From Pectinatus haikarae (GTDB lineage Bacteria > Bacillota > Negativicutes > Selenomonadales > Selenomonadaceae): a stretch of 64,000 nucleotides of DNA. A program made the position numbers and the translations under genes. Positions 33,680 to 43,383 of the stretch are shown piece after piece. Numbering within the stretch: the stretch's first letter is position 1; every line of letters begins with the position of its first letter. The notes under the pieces were generated by a model. That model was given only the letters and a program-made list of their open reading frames with translations. It ran no database searches and was not told the origin of the DNA. The DNA lies in NCBI RefSeq assembly GCF_030813505.1, contig NZ_JAUSUE010000004.1. One strand, 5' to 3'.

Positions 33680-36600
33680 ATGAAGATGCCGCAAAAAAAG
33701 GTTGCGATAATTGTATTTGCATTTATCGGTATATTGATTGCGGCTTCTTTTTTTTATGTAAGCCGCTCAAATGCTTTTATGGAATCCGCTGCACGGGCGA
33801 TCAGTGATATTTTGACGCAGACTGTACATACAAAGGTTGAAATAGGTTCTTTGCGGGTAATTTCTTTATCAAGCATAAGAGCAGATAAAATAATTATTTA
33901 TGATAAAAATGGCGATAGGATCATTTCGTCAGATGAGGCTGTTGTTTTTTTCAATCCGGTATCAATCATTTTTGGCGATATGGCAGGCAGCATCACCTCT
34001 GTAAATATAAACAGACCTATAGCCGATATAATAAAAAGAGAAGACGGTACGTGGAATTATAACGACATCACTACAGATAGTCAGACAGAGAGTACCTTTA
34101 AAGGAAATATAAAAGCAGAAAATGGGGAGATGAATATTGGACTTGAGGGTAAAAAATTTGATTTTGCAAATGTAAACGCAGATATTGATATGTCAGATTT
34201 TCCTCAGACATTTATAAAAGCGGATTTTACAAATGCGGGTACTAAAATTGTTCTTTCGGGAAGTATGGAAAATGATAAAAAACATTTTAGTGTAAAATCA
34301 GATAAAATTGATGTTTCCTCGTATCTGTATCTTATACCGGAAAATATGCTGCCGCAGAATGTCACCATAAACGGCGGCATTATAAAAAATGCGGATATTG
34401 TTGCCGATCTGGATGGCGAAGAATTGACAGCCCTCAGGGGGAAAGCGGATATTGAGGATGCATCGTGCAGAGTGATGGGGATGGATGTCGATGGCATTAA
34501 AAGCCAGATTATTTTCAATAAAGATTATCTGACTGTTTTTGCAAAGGCAGCAGTAGAAGGAGAGACAGTGAATCTCCATGGAAAAGTAGATTTTGCAGAT
34601 GATCCAAAATTAGCTTTGACAGTACAGTCAGATGCAATAAATCCTAAACACATATTAAAAGATATTCCTTTTGACGGAGATACGGCATTTTCTGCTGAGG
34701 TAGAGGGAACAGTCAGTTCACCAATAATTTATGCGGATTTATCTGTAAAGGAGGCAAGCCTTTATGGATATACACTCAGCAATGCACGAGTAAAAGGAAG
34801 TTTTGCGGATAATGTTTTATATATAAAGGACAGCTCCTTTGATTTCGCGGGTGGGAAAGTCATGGCCAATGGAATATATCATATAAATGATGAATCATAT
34901 AAGGTATATGCTGTTGTGGAAAATATACAATGTGACGCATTAAAAGAATATCTGCCGAAACTTTCGGGAACAATTTCGGCTAATGCCGTTTTTACAGGGA
35001 AAACAACAGATTTTGACAGTATAGAAGGATATGCGTCGGCTTCTTTAAAAAATGCAGCATATAATGGAATCGCCATAGATAAAGCAGATGTTTCTCTGAT
35101 GAAAAAAGGGCAGCATATTGACATAGGAGCGCTGACCGTATCACTTGACGGCAGGGGAAATGCCTCAGCGGCCGGGACTATTGACGGGCGGCAGCTGAAT
35201 TTGGAATTTTATGGTTCAAATATAGATCTGGCGTTACTTCAGAATTTTACAACTATGCCAGCAACCGGATCTGCGGCATTTTACGGACATTTGAGCGGGA
35301 ATATGGATAACCCGTATTTAGAACTGGAATTGGGAGCTGCAGACGGACAGATATTGAATCAACCTTATCATAATCTGCGGGTTTCTGCCGTTGGCAGTAT
35401 GGATGGAGTACAGATAAAGAAATTTACGGTCAGAAATAAAGACAATGAGATTGTACACAGTGCGCAAGGCGTTGTGGGTTTCAAGGGAAGCCGAGGCATC
35501 GATTTGTTAATAAATACTAAGAATGCGCGAATAGAAAATTTTGCAGCTATACTTTTTCCCGGGCAGCCTATAACAGGAAATATTGATAATACACTGCATC
35601 TGACAGGATCACTGGATAATATTGCGGCATCAGGACATATACTTTTTCACGAGGGCAGTTATCATGGACTCCTTTTGACTGCAGCGGAGGGTGATTATAC
35701 TTATTCAAACGGGAATGCGACTCTCCGGAATTTCAGTGTAAAATCACCGTTTGCCAATGTGAAAATCAGTGGTCAGATATATAACAGCAATACACTGGAC
35801 TTTGATGTGCTGATAGATGATATAGAGCTTGCCAAAATGCCGTCTTATCTGCCATATCCCATTGAGGGGCGGGCAAATTTTACAGGACATATCGGGGGAA
35901 CTTTTGATAATATAAATTTTTCCGGTAATTTGCAGGCAGAAAAATTAATTTTTAACGGAGAATCTGTGACTTCAGTAAATGGACAATGCAATTATCAAAA
36001 TGGAGTATTGGCAGTCAACAACCTGCAGTGGCTGCAAGGGGATGGCAGCGTGTCACTGCACGGGCAGGCCGATATCTTTAATGGAGCTTTGATGGGAAAA
36101 TTAGAGGTAAATGGCGTAAAGGCTGAAACATTAGCAGCAATGGCTAATTTGAAAAATGATTATTTGCGGGGAACATTTAATGGCAGTGTCGATCTAAGCG
36201 GCAATTTGGATAATCCTGATATGCATTTATCGGGAGGAATAGAAAATGGTTATTTGAAAGAGTATCCGCTGCAAAAGATCACTATTGATGCATCTTATAA
36301 TAATAATATGATAACGGTTAATAAATTTTATGGAGAACAAAATGGCGGAAAGGCAGCGGCAAAGGGGACCTGGGTAATAAACGGTCCTATAGATATGACT
36401 TTTTCCACGGAGGGCTTGGACGCAAAACTGTTGACAGGTCTTGTAAATTATAATGCGGATGTCACTGGTACAATGAATGCATATGCCCAATTGAGCGGAA
36501 CTGCTGATGATCCGGAGGCCAATGTGTCTTTTGAAATAATCAATGGCGGGGTGGGAACGGCAACCTTTGATAAGATGACGGGCCTGATAAATATGGATAA

Positions 36601-37990
36601 GGGTGTTATCAATGTCAGACAAATATTGCTGAACAAGGGTGAATATAGGGCTTCAGCGAGCGGAAAGATTCCTCTCGCAGCATTAAAGGCAAAACCGTGG
36701 GAGATGCTGACAAACTATGAACAGGTAGATTTGAATATATCTTTGGATAATGCTGATCTGAACATTATTCCTTTGCTGACAAAGCATGTGGATTGGGCAA
36801 CAGGACCATTGAAAGGAAATCTGAAAATAAATGGAACGTTGGCTCATCCATTGTTTTCAGGAGCTTTAAAAATGGATAATGGGGCAATGAAAATAAAAGA
36901 GCTGGGGCTGCCGATACAGAATATGCAAATGGATATAATTTTTGACCGTGAGAAGATGAAAATAAATAATTTCAGCGGGCAAATGGGCAGCGGAACGTAT
37001 TCTCTCACAGGAGATACATTAATAACAGGCGGCGGACTGAGACAGTACAATTTTTCTTTAAATGCCGATAAGCTTTCTATTGACAGCAGCTTTTACCGCG
37101 GGCCGTTCAGTGCTCAAATTTCTTTGAGCGAAGGGCAGTTTTTTGATAGAGTTATGCCCAAACTGGCAGGCAATATTGATATAGAAAAAGCTACAGTATC
37201 TTTTCCGGGAATCCCTGACAGTAATTCTTCCTTTTTACCGGAAATGCTGATTGATATGGGCATAAATATAGGCAATGATGTTCGTTTTTACAAGTCGATG
37301 CTTTATGATATGGACATAAGTGGAAAAGCGCATTTTGCAGGGACAACAAGCCATCCGATGCCGTCAGGAGAAATCAATGTACTGCGGGGCAGTGTTGAAT
37401 ATCTAAGGACAGTTTTTAAAATAAGAGAAGGAAGCGCTTATTTTAACCAAGTCGGCTCATTTTTGCCTAGCATAACGTTTAAGGCTGATGCAAATTTGTC
37501 TCAGACAAAGGTAAATTTAGCCATAGACGGGCCGGTAGACAATATGCAGTTCCTGCTTACTTCGGAGCCCCAGATGAGTCAGGAAGAAATAATAAAACTT
37601 TTGACCTTCCGCAATGCATATAGGCAGGGAGAAAATGTCAACTCTTCTGATTTGACACAGCTGGCTACAATTGGACTGCAAATGAGTTTTTTCAATGAGA
37701 TAGAAAATTTTGTGAGAGATACCCTGCAGCTTGATGAATTTAATATCGTAAGTGATACGGTTTACAATGAAAATGAGCATAGCGGGCAAAACAATTATGA
37801 TGAAGTATACAATATTGAAGTCGGTAAATATATTTCCAGTAAAACTATGCTTAAATATACAAACAGTATAAATTATGATGATCATAAATTCGGGATACAA
37901 TATGACATCAATAAAAGCATGAGTATCCTCAATGAGTGGGATAGCAGAGATGGTTACAGGATGACGCTGGAAGCAAATATAAAGTTTTGA
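33680..37990 (+). CDS. tamB: TamB/AsmA-like translocation and lipid-transport protein
   Basis: This giant protein of 1436 aa has one N-terminal membrane anchor (about 8-27) and a repetitive beta-rich body consistent with a beta-taco groove across the periplasm. The C-terminal DUF490/TamB domain is clear: LRGSVEYLRTVFKIREGSAY, then FNQVGSFLPSITFKADANL, and QMSQEEIIKLLTF. TamB-family proteins carry phospholipids to the outer membrane and were first linked to barrel assembly through TamA. No TamA is adjacent, and bamA lies 1.5 kb downstream. Start ATG 33680 follows AGGAGG. Confidence 0.95.
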   Translation: MKMPQKKVAIIVFAFIGILIAASFFYVSRSNAFMESAARAISDILTQTVHTKVEIGSLRVISLSSIRADKIIIYDKNGDRIISSDEAVVFFNPVSIIFGDMAGSITSVNINRPIADIIKREDGTWNYNDITTDSQTESTFKGNIKAENGEMNIGLEGKKFDFANVNADIDMSDFPQTFIKADFTNAGTKIVLSGSMENDKKHFSVKSDKIDVSSYLYLIPENMLPQNVTINGGIIKNADIVADLDGEELTALRGKADIEDASCRVMGMDVDGIKSQIIFNKDYLTVFAKAAVEGETVNLHGKVDFADDPKLALTVQSDAINPKHILKDIPFDGDTAFSAEVEGTVSSPIIYADLSVKEASLYGYTLSNARVKGSFADNVLYIKDSSFDFAGGKVMANGIYHINDESYKVYAVVENIQCDALKEYLPKLSGTISANAVFTGKTTDFDSIEGYASASLKNAAYNGIAIDKADVSLMKKGQHIDIGALTVSLDGRGNASAAGTIDGRQLNLEFYGSNIDLALLQNFTTMPATGSAAFYGHLSGNMDNPYLELELGAADGQILNQPYHNLRVSAVGSMDGVQIKKFTVRNKDNEIVHSAQGVVGFKGSRGIDLLINTKNARIENFAAILFPGQPITGNIDNTLHLTGSLDNIAASGHILFHEGSYHGLLLTAAEGDYTYSNGNATLRNFSVKSPFANVKISGQIYNSNTLDFDVLIDDIELAKMPSYLPYPIEGRANFTGHIGGTFDNINFSGNLQAEKLIFNGESVTSVNGQCNYQNGVLAVNNLQWLQGDGSVSLHGQADIFNGALMGKLEVNGVKAETLAAMANLKNDYLRGTFNGSVDLSGNLDNPDMHLSGGIENGYLKEYPLQKITIDASYNNNMITVNKFYGEQNGGKAAAKGTWVINGPIDMTFSTEGLDAKLLTGLVNYNADVTGTMNAYAQLSGTADDPEANVSFEIINGGVGTATFDKMTGLINMDKGVINVRQILLNKGEYRASASGKIPLAALKAKPWEMLTNYEQVDLNISLDNADLNIIPLLTKHVDWATGPLKGNLKINGTLAHPLFSGALKMDNGAMKIKELGLPIQNMQMDIIFDREKMKINNFSGQMGSGTYSLTGDTLITGGGLRQYNFSLNADKLSIDSSFYRGPFSAQISLSEGQFFDRVMPKLAGNIDIEKATVSFPGIPDSNSSFLPEMLIDMGINIGNDVRFYKSMLYDMDISGKAHFAGTTSHPMPSGEINVLRGSVEYLRTVFKIREGSAYFNQVGSFLPSITFKADANLSQTKVNLAIDGPVDNMQFLLTSEPQMSQEEIIKLLTFRNAYRQGENVNSSDLTQLATIGLQMSFFNEIENFVRDTLQLDEFNIVSDTVYNENEHSGQNNYDEVYNIEVGKYISSKTMLKYTNSINYDDHKFGIQYDINKSMSILNEWDSRDGYRMTLEANIKF

Positions 37991-38058
37991 GTAATTACTT
38001 AGAGGAGAGTCTTAGGTTTTAAAGCTAAAAATTACATCATGGCAGGAGGTGGTTGATT

Positions 38059-38685
38059 ATGGATATAAATGATTATATGGCTGAAATAAAAAAAGTAAAA
38101 TTGCTTACGCAGGAAGAGGAGAAAATTTTATGGAACGCATATAAGCAGGAAAATGACGAGCAGTCCCGATGCAAAATCATAGAAGCCTATCAGCCCCTCG
38201 TATTTAAATGTGTACGACCCTTTTGGAAAATGGAGTCGGCAATGGATTTGATTCAGGAAGGTACAGTGGGACTTATCGAAGCCGTAGAACGATATGATCC
38301 GGAGAAAAAGGTTGCATTTTCATTATATGCTGTTCATCGGATAAAGGGGCGTGTACTGAATTATATGGGCAGAGAATACGCCGGAGATAATAAATGCTGC
38401 AGCCTGCATGATTTTTGGGATGATATGGTAGCGATAGCAGATATTACAGCAGATGTACAAGATCAAGCCGAAAAAAATTTTTTGACAGGACGTATACAGG
38501 AAGTAATGCTTCGTCTGCCGCCTAAAGAAAGGACGGTTCTTGATGGCGTTTATTTGAAAGATAAGGCACCACAAGAATTGGCTGACACAATGCAGGTAAG
38601 TTTATCTCATGTTTATCGCCTGCAGAAAACAGCAGTGCGCCGTTTGCGCGGAATGATGGCCAAATTTATGCAGCATTGGAATTGA
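38059..38685 (+). CDS. Sigma-70-family RNA polymerase sigma factor
   Basis: This 208-aa protein starts at ATG 38059 (AGGAGG nine bases upstream). Region 2 is visible at about 35-100: AYQPLVFKCVRPFW, MDLIQEGTVGLIEAVERYDP and FSLYAVHRIKGRVLNYMGRE. Region 4 is at about 150-205: MLRLPPKERTVLDGVYLKDK, then ELADTMQVSLSHVYRLQKTA. Region 1 is absent and region 3 is short or absent, so it is an alternative sigma factor close in size to the FliA/SigF/ECF range. It lies 68 bases after tamB and is followed, after 179 bases, by a single-TM protein. Target promoters are unknown. Confidence 0.88.
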   Translation: MDINDYMAEIKKVKLLTQEEEKILWNAYKQENDEQSRCKIIEAYQPLVFKCVRPFWKMESAMDLIQEGTVGLIEAVERYDPEKKVAFSLYAVHRIKGRVLNYMGREYAGDNKCCSLHDFWDDMVAIADITADVQDQAEKNFLTGRIQEVMLRLPPKERTVLDGVYLKDKAPQELADTMQVSLSHVYRLQKTAVRRLRGMMAKFMQHWN

Positions 38686-38864
38686 ATAAATATCATATAA
38701 AATTAAATAGGTGAGCAATATGTAAGCAATACGTCGTTTGTTGTTATAAAAGCTGTTTAAAAAAGGAATAAGCCTGAATAGAAGCGAATTTAATCTAAAA
38801 TGACATGCGGAAAAATTTTCTGGAAATGGATTTTAATAATAGCATGGATAGGAGGGACAGCTTT

Positions 38865-39428
38865 ATGGCAAAAGTTGACAATGTGATGAAGGACCATGTC
38901 ACTGCAGCCAGAAAATGGTTGGGAAAAGCGGAAAATTCCTTGGAAAATAAGAATAATATACGCGGCGATTTGCATATTATGCTGGCAGAAGCGGAAATAA
39001 AACGCGCCAGAGAAAAAATGACGGAGTTTGCTAAACCGTTTTGGCGAAAATATATAATACCTTTATCTGCAGGTGTTTTACTTTTGGCTGCAGGCAGTTA
39101 TCAGCTGACTGTAGTACAAGATAGAGCTGCTGCGGTAAAACCTGTGCCGCCTATTGTCGTTGCAGCAGAAAAACAGGAGGAGAACACTGTAACTGCAGTA
39201 CAGACACCTCCGCCAGAATCTATAAAAGAAATAGCAGGTAATGAGCCCGCTGCTATTAGCCCTATTGTGCAGCAGCCTGCCGCAGAAAAAGAAATAAAAG
39301 AATCTGCCGTAAAAAAAGATCATGAAGAAATAGTTCCTAAAAAAGAGGATACAGAGAAGGCAATACAGGCACCTTCTAAAAAAATGCAGCAATTGATGCA
39401 CACAGCAAAGAGTACTTTGCAGGAATAA
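38865..39428 (+). CDS. Unknown single-TM protein with Pro/Glu/Lys-rich periplasmic tail
   Basis: From ATG 38865 (GGAGGG upstream) this is 187 aa. A helical cytoplasmic part (about 1-60, AARKWLGKAENSLENKNNIR, then LAEAEIKRAREKM) is followed by one membrane helix (about 63-80) and a low-complexity tail rich in Pro, Glu, Lys and Ala that would be periplasmic. It is not recognised as a known family. Position after a sigma factor and topology resemble anti-sigma factors, but no anti-sigma domain is recognisable; a TonB-like spacer or scaffold for the envelope machine is another reading. A frame extending to 38805 lacks a ribosome binding site. Confidence 0.65.
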   Translation: MAKVDNVMKDHVTAARKWLGKAENSLENKNNIRGDLHIMLAEAEIKRAREKMTEFAKPFWRKYIIPLSAGVLLLAAGSYQLTVVQDRAAAVKPVPPIVVAAEKQEENTVTAVQTPPPESIKEIAGNEPAAISPIVQQPAAEKEIKESAVKKDHEEIVPKKEDTEKAIQAPSKKMQQLMHTAKSTLQE

Positions 39429-39460
39429 TAAAAATTTAAAAAATTCAGGAGGTAATTTAT

Positions 39461-41437
39461 TTGAATAGAAAAAAGGGTCGTTTGTTAGCCTGTGCTTTGG
39501 CAGTAGCCGTTACTAATTTTGCTTTTGTAAAAGCACCTGTTGTATATGCGCAGGATGATGGTGAAGTCTATACAACCGCTGATGAAGGTACGACGAGCGG
39601 ACAGCAATTGGCAGTAACTGATAGAGCAGAAACAAGTCAGGATACTGGAGCTTCTCCGACAGCAGATGAAGAAACGCTTCATTCTGAGGCGCCGTCTGGA
39701 GCGGAAAGCAGTAATAAAATAAAACCTATTGATATTTGGAAGCAGCAGCGTCCTTCCGAAGACGATCTGACAAAAACAGAAAATCAATATGACGGGCAAA
39801 TTGTGGTCAGTGTTGATGTAACAGGTTTGGAAACATTACCGGCATCAACTGTATCAAATGTTGTGAAAATAAAAGCGGGCGATACCTTTAAGGGCAGCAA
39901 TGTAGAAGCAGATCGTCAGGCTATTTATGAAACGGGATTATTTTATGATAATTTTCCTACATATGAAGTAGTGCCTGAAGGAGTAAAAATAACATACCAC
40001 GTTATGGAAAATCCCGTTCTTCATAAAGTGAACATATCCGGCAACAAAGAACTTCCCGAGGATAAAATAAGATCTATGCTGACTGTGAAAGAAGGGGAGC
40101 TTTTAAACAGCAAAACGCTGAGCGATGATATAGCCAATATAGAAGCAGCATATAGAAAAGAAGGATATATTCTTGCGAAGATCGATGACATGTCAATAAA
40201 TGAAGATGGCGTATTGAATCTGAAATTTAATGAAGGTGTGCTTGAGGGATATTCTGTAAAGGGCAATGATAAGACAAAGGAAAAAGTCATAACGCGAGAA
40301 ATGCGTATGAAACCGGGGGACACATTTAATGCAAAACTTGCAAAACGCAGCATGCAGCGTATCTATAATTTGGGCTTTTTTGAAGATGTGAATATGAAAT
40401 TGCTGCCCGGTAAAAACCCCAATGGCGTTATAATAGAAACTACAGTTGTAGAAAAACGGACGGGTTCCTTTGGTGTAGGTGCAGGCTATAGCAACAGTGA
40501 TGGTGTAATAGGGATGATCAGTTTGAGCGACAGTAATTTTCGGGGGACAGGCGATGCGGCAAAACTGACCTATGAATTTGGCGGTAATGATGATGATGAT
40601 CATGGTATTTCTTTTAGTTATCGTCATCCTTGGCTTGATTCGAAAGAAACATCAATGACATTGCGCTTATATGACCGGACCTATGAATATTATGATTATA
40701 ATACGGACGGACATGAGATAGAAGGCTATAACCGCAATTACAAAGGCGGGGAAATAACTTTTGGCCGCCCGGTAAATGAATATACAACGAATTTTATAAC
40801 GTTAAAGAACAGGCAGGATGAATATAAAGGTCATGAGGAAGGTGATTATGATCGAAGTAATGAAACTGCATGGCTGGACAGCAATTTTGGTACTACACGC
40901 AGCATAATCCTTACTCATTCACTTGACACCAGAGACAATGTTTACAATCCGACACAGGGCAGTACCTACAGTATAGCTGCGGAATTTGCCGGTATGGGCG
41001 GCGATTTCAATTATAACAAGTATATGTTTAACAGCCAGCGATTCTATAACTTGGGGCATTCACATGTTTTAGCGCTGCGTCTTGACGGTGGATATTCGGA
41101 TAATGATCTGCCTGAAGCCGGACAGTTTCAGATTGGCGGACAAGGTTCTCTGCGCGGGTACAAAGATGATCAGTTCAAGGGGAATAACATGATTTCCGGC
41201 TCTGTCGAATATAGATTTCCGGTAGTGACAAAAGTACAGGGAGCACTTTTTTTTGATATGGGCGACGCATGGAGCGGAAAGAATTGGCAATGGCAGTCTA
41301 TAGAAGATTCTTTCAGCCTTCATCATAGTTACGGCATCGGCATTCAAATCGAAACACCTGTTGGTCCTCTTCGCCTTGACTATGGTATAGGTGAAGATGG
41401 AGGAAGAACAAATTTCTCTGTGGGCGGAACGTTTTAA
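39461..41437 (+). CDS. bamA: Outer-membrane barrel assembly protein BamA
   Basis: This 658-aa protein starts at TTG 39461 (AGGAGG eight bases upstream). A signal peptide ends near VVYAQD. An acidic, Ser/Thr/Glu-rich linker (about 30-105) precedes three POTRA domains (about 110-180, 185-260, 262-345) and a 16-stranded Omp85 barrel. The conserved barrel loop reads GQGSLRGYKDDQFKGNN, and the C-terminus ends NFSVGGTF with the final Phe expected of barrel proteins. E. coli BamA has five POTRAs. BamA folds beta-barrel proteins into the outer membrane; the following genes (an OM protein and Skp-like chaperones) fit the same job. Confidence 0.95.
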   Translation: MNRKKGRLLACALAVAVTNFAFVKAPVVYAQDDGEVYTTADEGTTSGQQLAVTDRAETSQDTGASPTADEETLHSEAPSGAESSNKIKPIDIWKQQRPSEDDLTKTENQYDGQIVVSVDVTGLETLPASTVSNVVKIKAGDTFKGSNVEADRQAIYETGLFYDNFPTYEVVPEGVKITYHVMENPVLHKVNISGNKELPEDKIRSMLTVKEGELLNSKTLSDDIANIEAAYRKEGYILAKIDDMSINEDGVLNLKFNEGVLEGYSVKGNDKTKEKVITREMRMKPGDTFNAKLAKRSMQRIYNLGFFEDVNMKLLPGKNPNGVIIETTVVEKRTGSFGVGAGYSNSDGVIGMISLSDSNFRGTGDAAKLTYEFGGNDDDDHGISFSYRHPWLDSKETSMTLRLYDRTYEYYDYNTDGHEIEGYNRNYKGGEITFGRPVNEYTTNFITLKNRQDEYKGHEEGDYDRSNETAWLDSNFGTTRSIILTHSLDTRDNVYNPTQGSTYSIAAEFAGMGGDFNYNKYMFNSQRFYNLGHSHVLALRLDGGYSDNDLPEAGQFQIGGQGSLRGYKDDQFKGNNMISGSVEYRFPVVTKVQGALFFDMGDAWSGKNWQWQSIEDSFSLHHSYGIGIQIETPVGPLRLDYGIGEDGGRTNFSVGGTF

Positions 41438-41458
41438 AAAGGTTTAAAAGGCAGTATT

Positions 41459-42757
41459 ATGAAATTTAGAAGAATATTTGTGCTTTTGCCGGTATGTGTA
41501 TTTTTATTCGGATTTCACGCTGCCAATGCAGCAATAGCAAATGATGATAATATTGCTGTTGATGTCGTGTCGGCCGGCCCGCTGCCAACAATGATTAAAA
41601 ATAGGATGCAGGCCAGTGTTTCAGTGATTGCAGGTCAGCTAATGGATGGCAGAAGCATGGATGAAATCGATACAGGGAAAGTGCAATATCAAACAATAAT
41701 AAAAGATGTATTTGATAAAATACTTATAGGTTATACTGTTAGTGATGTTTTTATATCATCTGTGAATGAAACTGTGAACGTAAAAGTCAGTCTGCTGCCG
41801 TGGAATGACACTATTAAGGATGTCGATGTGCAGGTAGCAACGGACGGTGTCTCACAGGAAATCGCTGCTTTGGCACTGAATGATATACAAGGACTGCATG
41901 AATTGTTTTCGGAAAACTTATGCGGGCTTCCTGTAGATGCGGTCGATTGGAGCAATGGCGTTTTAAAACATAGTTTAAATGATTTTATGGAAAAGAGGCT
42001 GCCTGAATTCAGGGCAGATTTTGAGATGAGAACTGGGGAAGTTACAGGCGTAACAGTAACCATTTATCCGCGGATGCCGGTAGTACGAAATATTGACCTG
42101 GCGATGAGATCAGATACAGTTCCCAATCTTTATCTGCTGCAGGAAAGAAGTTTTTTTCAGACACAGACCAATATACTTTTAGGTGTTCCGGTAGCTTTTG
42201 TAAACAGGCATAAAGATTATTTTGCGAAAAGGCTGGGTGAAGCTTTAGATCGCAGAACGTCATTTTCACTGCTGGCTATACATACACAAGTGGAAATAAG
42301 ACCGGATGAGCAAACTATGATAAATAGTTATTCTGATACGGCGAAATATAATATAAATATTGAGGGATGGGCTGACTTTGGGCGTGCCAATAACGGTGAA
42401 AGCATGACCTATAAACTTCATGCCGGCAGTTTTATAACGCCTAAAAATGAATTTTTTACCCAGATCTTTTTTAAACCACAGGAAGCTGATTTGGACTGGG
42501 CCGCAGGATACTATTATCATTTTGACAACAGATGGCGTGTCGGCGGGCGGTACTTTTTTGATAATAATTATTGGAGCATTGATACGCAACGAATATTCAA
42601 CAGAAAATGGTCGGCTCGGTTTGACTATGCTCCGTCACAGGATTTTTGGGAGGGTGCAGTAAGATATAATGTACATGACTTTGTCAGCCTGGAATATGTC
42701 TGGCAGCAGTCCGATCATAAAGAAGACAAGTGGCTGAGATTGATAGGGCATTTTTGA
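41459..42757 (+). CDS. Unknown exported protein with predicted C-terminal outer-membrane beta strands
   Basis: This 432-aa protein is not recognised. It has a clear signal peptide (cut near AANAAI). The first half mixes helix and strand (VSLLPWNDTIKDVDVQVATD) and includes POTRA-like strand patterns; the second half, from about 300, is a run of amphipathic strands rich in aromatic residues (YKLHAGSFITPKNEFFTQIF, then WAAGYYYHFDNRWRVGGRYF), ending in Phe (RLIGHF). That plan, a periplasmic domain followed by a small barrel, points to the outer membrane. It starts 22 bases after bamA and is probably co-transcribed, so a role in barrel assembly or envelope lipid traffic is likely but unproven. Confidence 0.75.
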   Translation: MKFRRIFVLLPVCVFLFGFHAANAAIANDDNIAVDVVSAGPLPTMIKNRMQASVSVIAGQLMDGRSMDEIDTGKVQYQTIIKDVFDKILIGYTVSDVFISSVNETVNVKVSLLPWNDTIKDVDVQVATDGVSQEIAALALNDIQGLHELFSENLCGLPVDAVDWSNGVLKHSLNDFMEKRLPEFRADFEMRTGEVTGVTVTIYPRMPVVRNIDLAMRSDTVPNLYLLQERSFFQTQTNILLGVPVAFVNRHKDYFAKRLGEALDRRTSFSLLAIHTQVEIRPDEQTMINSYSDTAKYNINIEGWADFGRANNGESMTYKLHAGSFITPKNEFFTQIFFKPQEADLDWAAGYYYHFDNRWRVGGRYFFDNNYWSIDTQRIFNRKWSARFDYAPSQDFWEGAVRYNVHDFVSLEYVWQQSDHKEDKWLRLIGHF

Positions 42758-42765
42758 CTGTCTGC

Positions 42766-42794
42766 TTGAATAAAAAAGCTTTGTTTGCTATAAT
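42766..42794 (+). promoter_or_regulatory. Candidate sigma-70 promoter before the OmpH/Skp genes
   Basis: TTGAAT (42766-42771), a 17-base spacer and a perfect TATAAT (42789-42794) lie about 50 bases before the first ompH-like gene. Confidence 0.6.
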
Positions 42795-42846
42795 GATTCT
42801 GTTCTAAAGGATATATAATATGCTTAAATAAAGGGAGAATAGTTTG

Positions 42847-43320
42847 ATGATCAATTTTGAGAAGAAACAGATAAAAATTATAAGCTTTGTTATTGCTGCA
42901 GTATTTGTACTTAGTATTGTGGCTATTGGTATATCGCAATATGACACGGGAATGGCTTCGGCAGCATCTTCCTCTAATGTAGGGGTTGTCGATTACCGTC
43001 AGCTTGTCTCAAGTTCACCACAGTTAGCACAAGCACGCCAGCAGATGCAGGATGAACAAAAAAAGGCAGAAGATGATTTCAACAGCAAAACGGCAAATAT
43101 GAGTGATCAGGAAAAAAGTGACTATGCCAATACGGTGAGAGAAGATATGCTTAAAAAGCAGAAAGAATTGCTGGACCCGATTGTAGAAACAGTAAAGGCT
43201 AACGTGCAGTCAATTGCAGATGCAAAGGGATTAGCTGTTGTACTGGATAAAAATAGTGTCATTTACGGCGGACAGGATATAACTCAGGATGTTATGAGCA
43301 AGATGAAAAAACAACAGTAA
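42847..43320 (+). CDS. ompH: OmpH/Skp-family periplasmic chaperone (copy 1)
   Basis: From ATG 42847 (AGGGAG nine bases upstream) this is 157 aa. An N-terminal hydrophobic segment (about 9-30) is a signal peptide or anchor, followed by the Skp core: VGVVDYRQLVSSSPQLAQAR, a charged coiled coil, then VQSIADAKGLAVVLDKNSVI and the C-terminal GGQDITQDVMSKM. Skp is a trimeric, jellyfish-like holdase for unfolded outer-membrane proteins on their way to BamA. First of three OmpH-type genes in a row. Confidence 0.9.
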   Translation: MINFEKKQIKIISFVIAAVFVLSIVAIGISQYDTGMASAASSSNVGVVDYRQLVSSSPQLAQARQQMQDEQKKAEDDFNSKTANMSDQEKSDYANTVREDMLKKQKELLDPIVETVKANVQSIADAKGLAVVLDKNSVIYGGQDITQDVMSKMKKQQ

Positions 43321-43383
43321 TTTTATTGAAAATCGCTGCTGTTGCAGGAATCTTAGCCATGCTTTGGGGAGGTGGGATGTTTT

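Noticed and set aside
38059..38685. Flagellar sigma factor FliA/SigD
   Set aside because: Size is near, but region 3 is not evident, no flagellar chemotaxis genes adjoin and it sits between tamB and bamA, so a motility role is not supported from sequence alone.
39461..42757. LptD among the unknown outer-membrane proteins
   Set aside because: The 432-aa protein after bamA is too short and lacks an OstA-like N-domain with a large barrel; LptD must be elsewhere.
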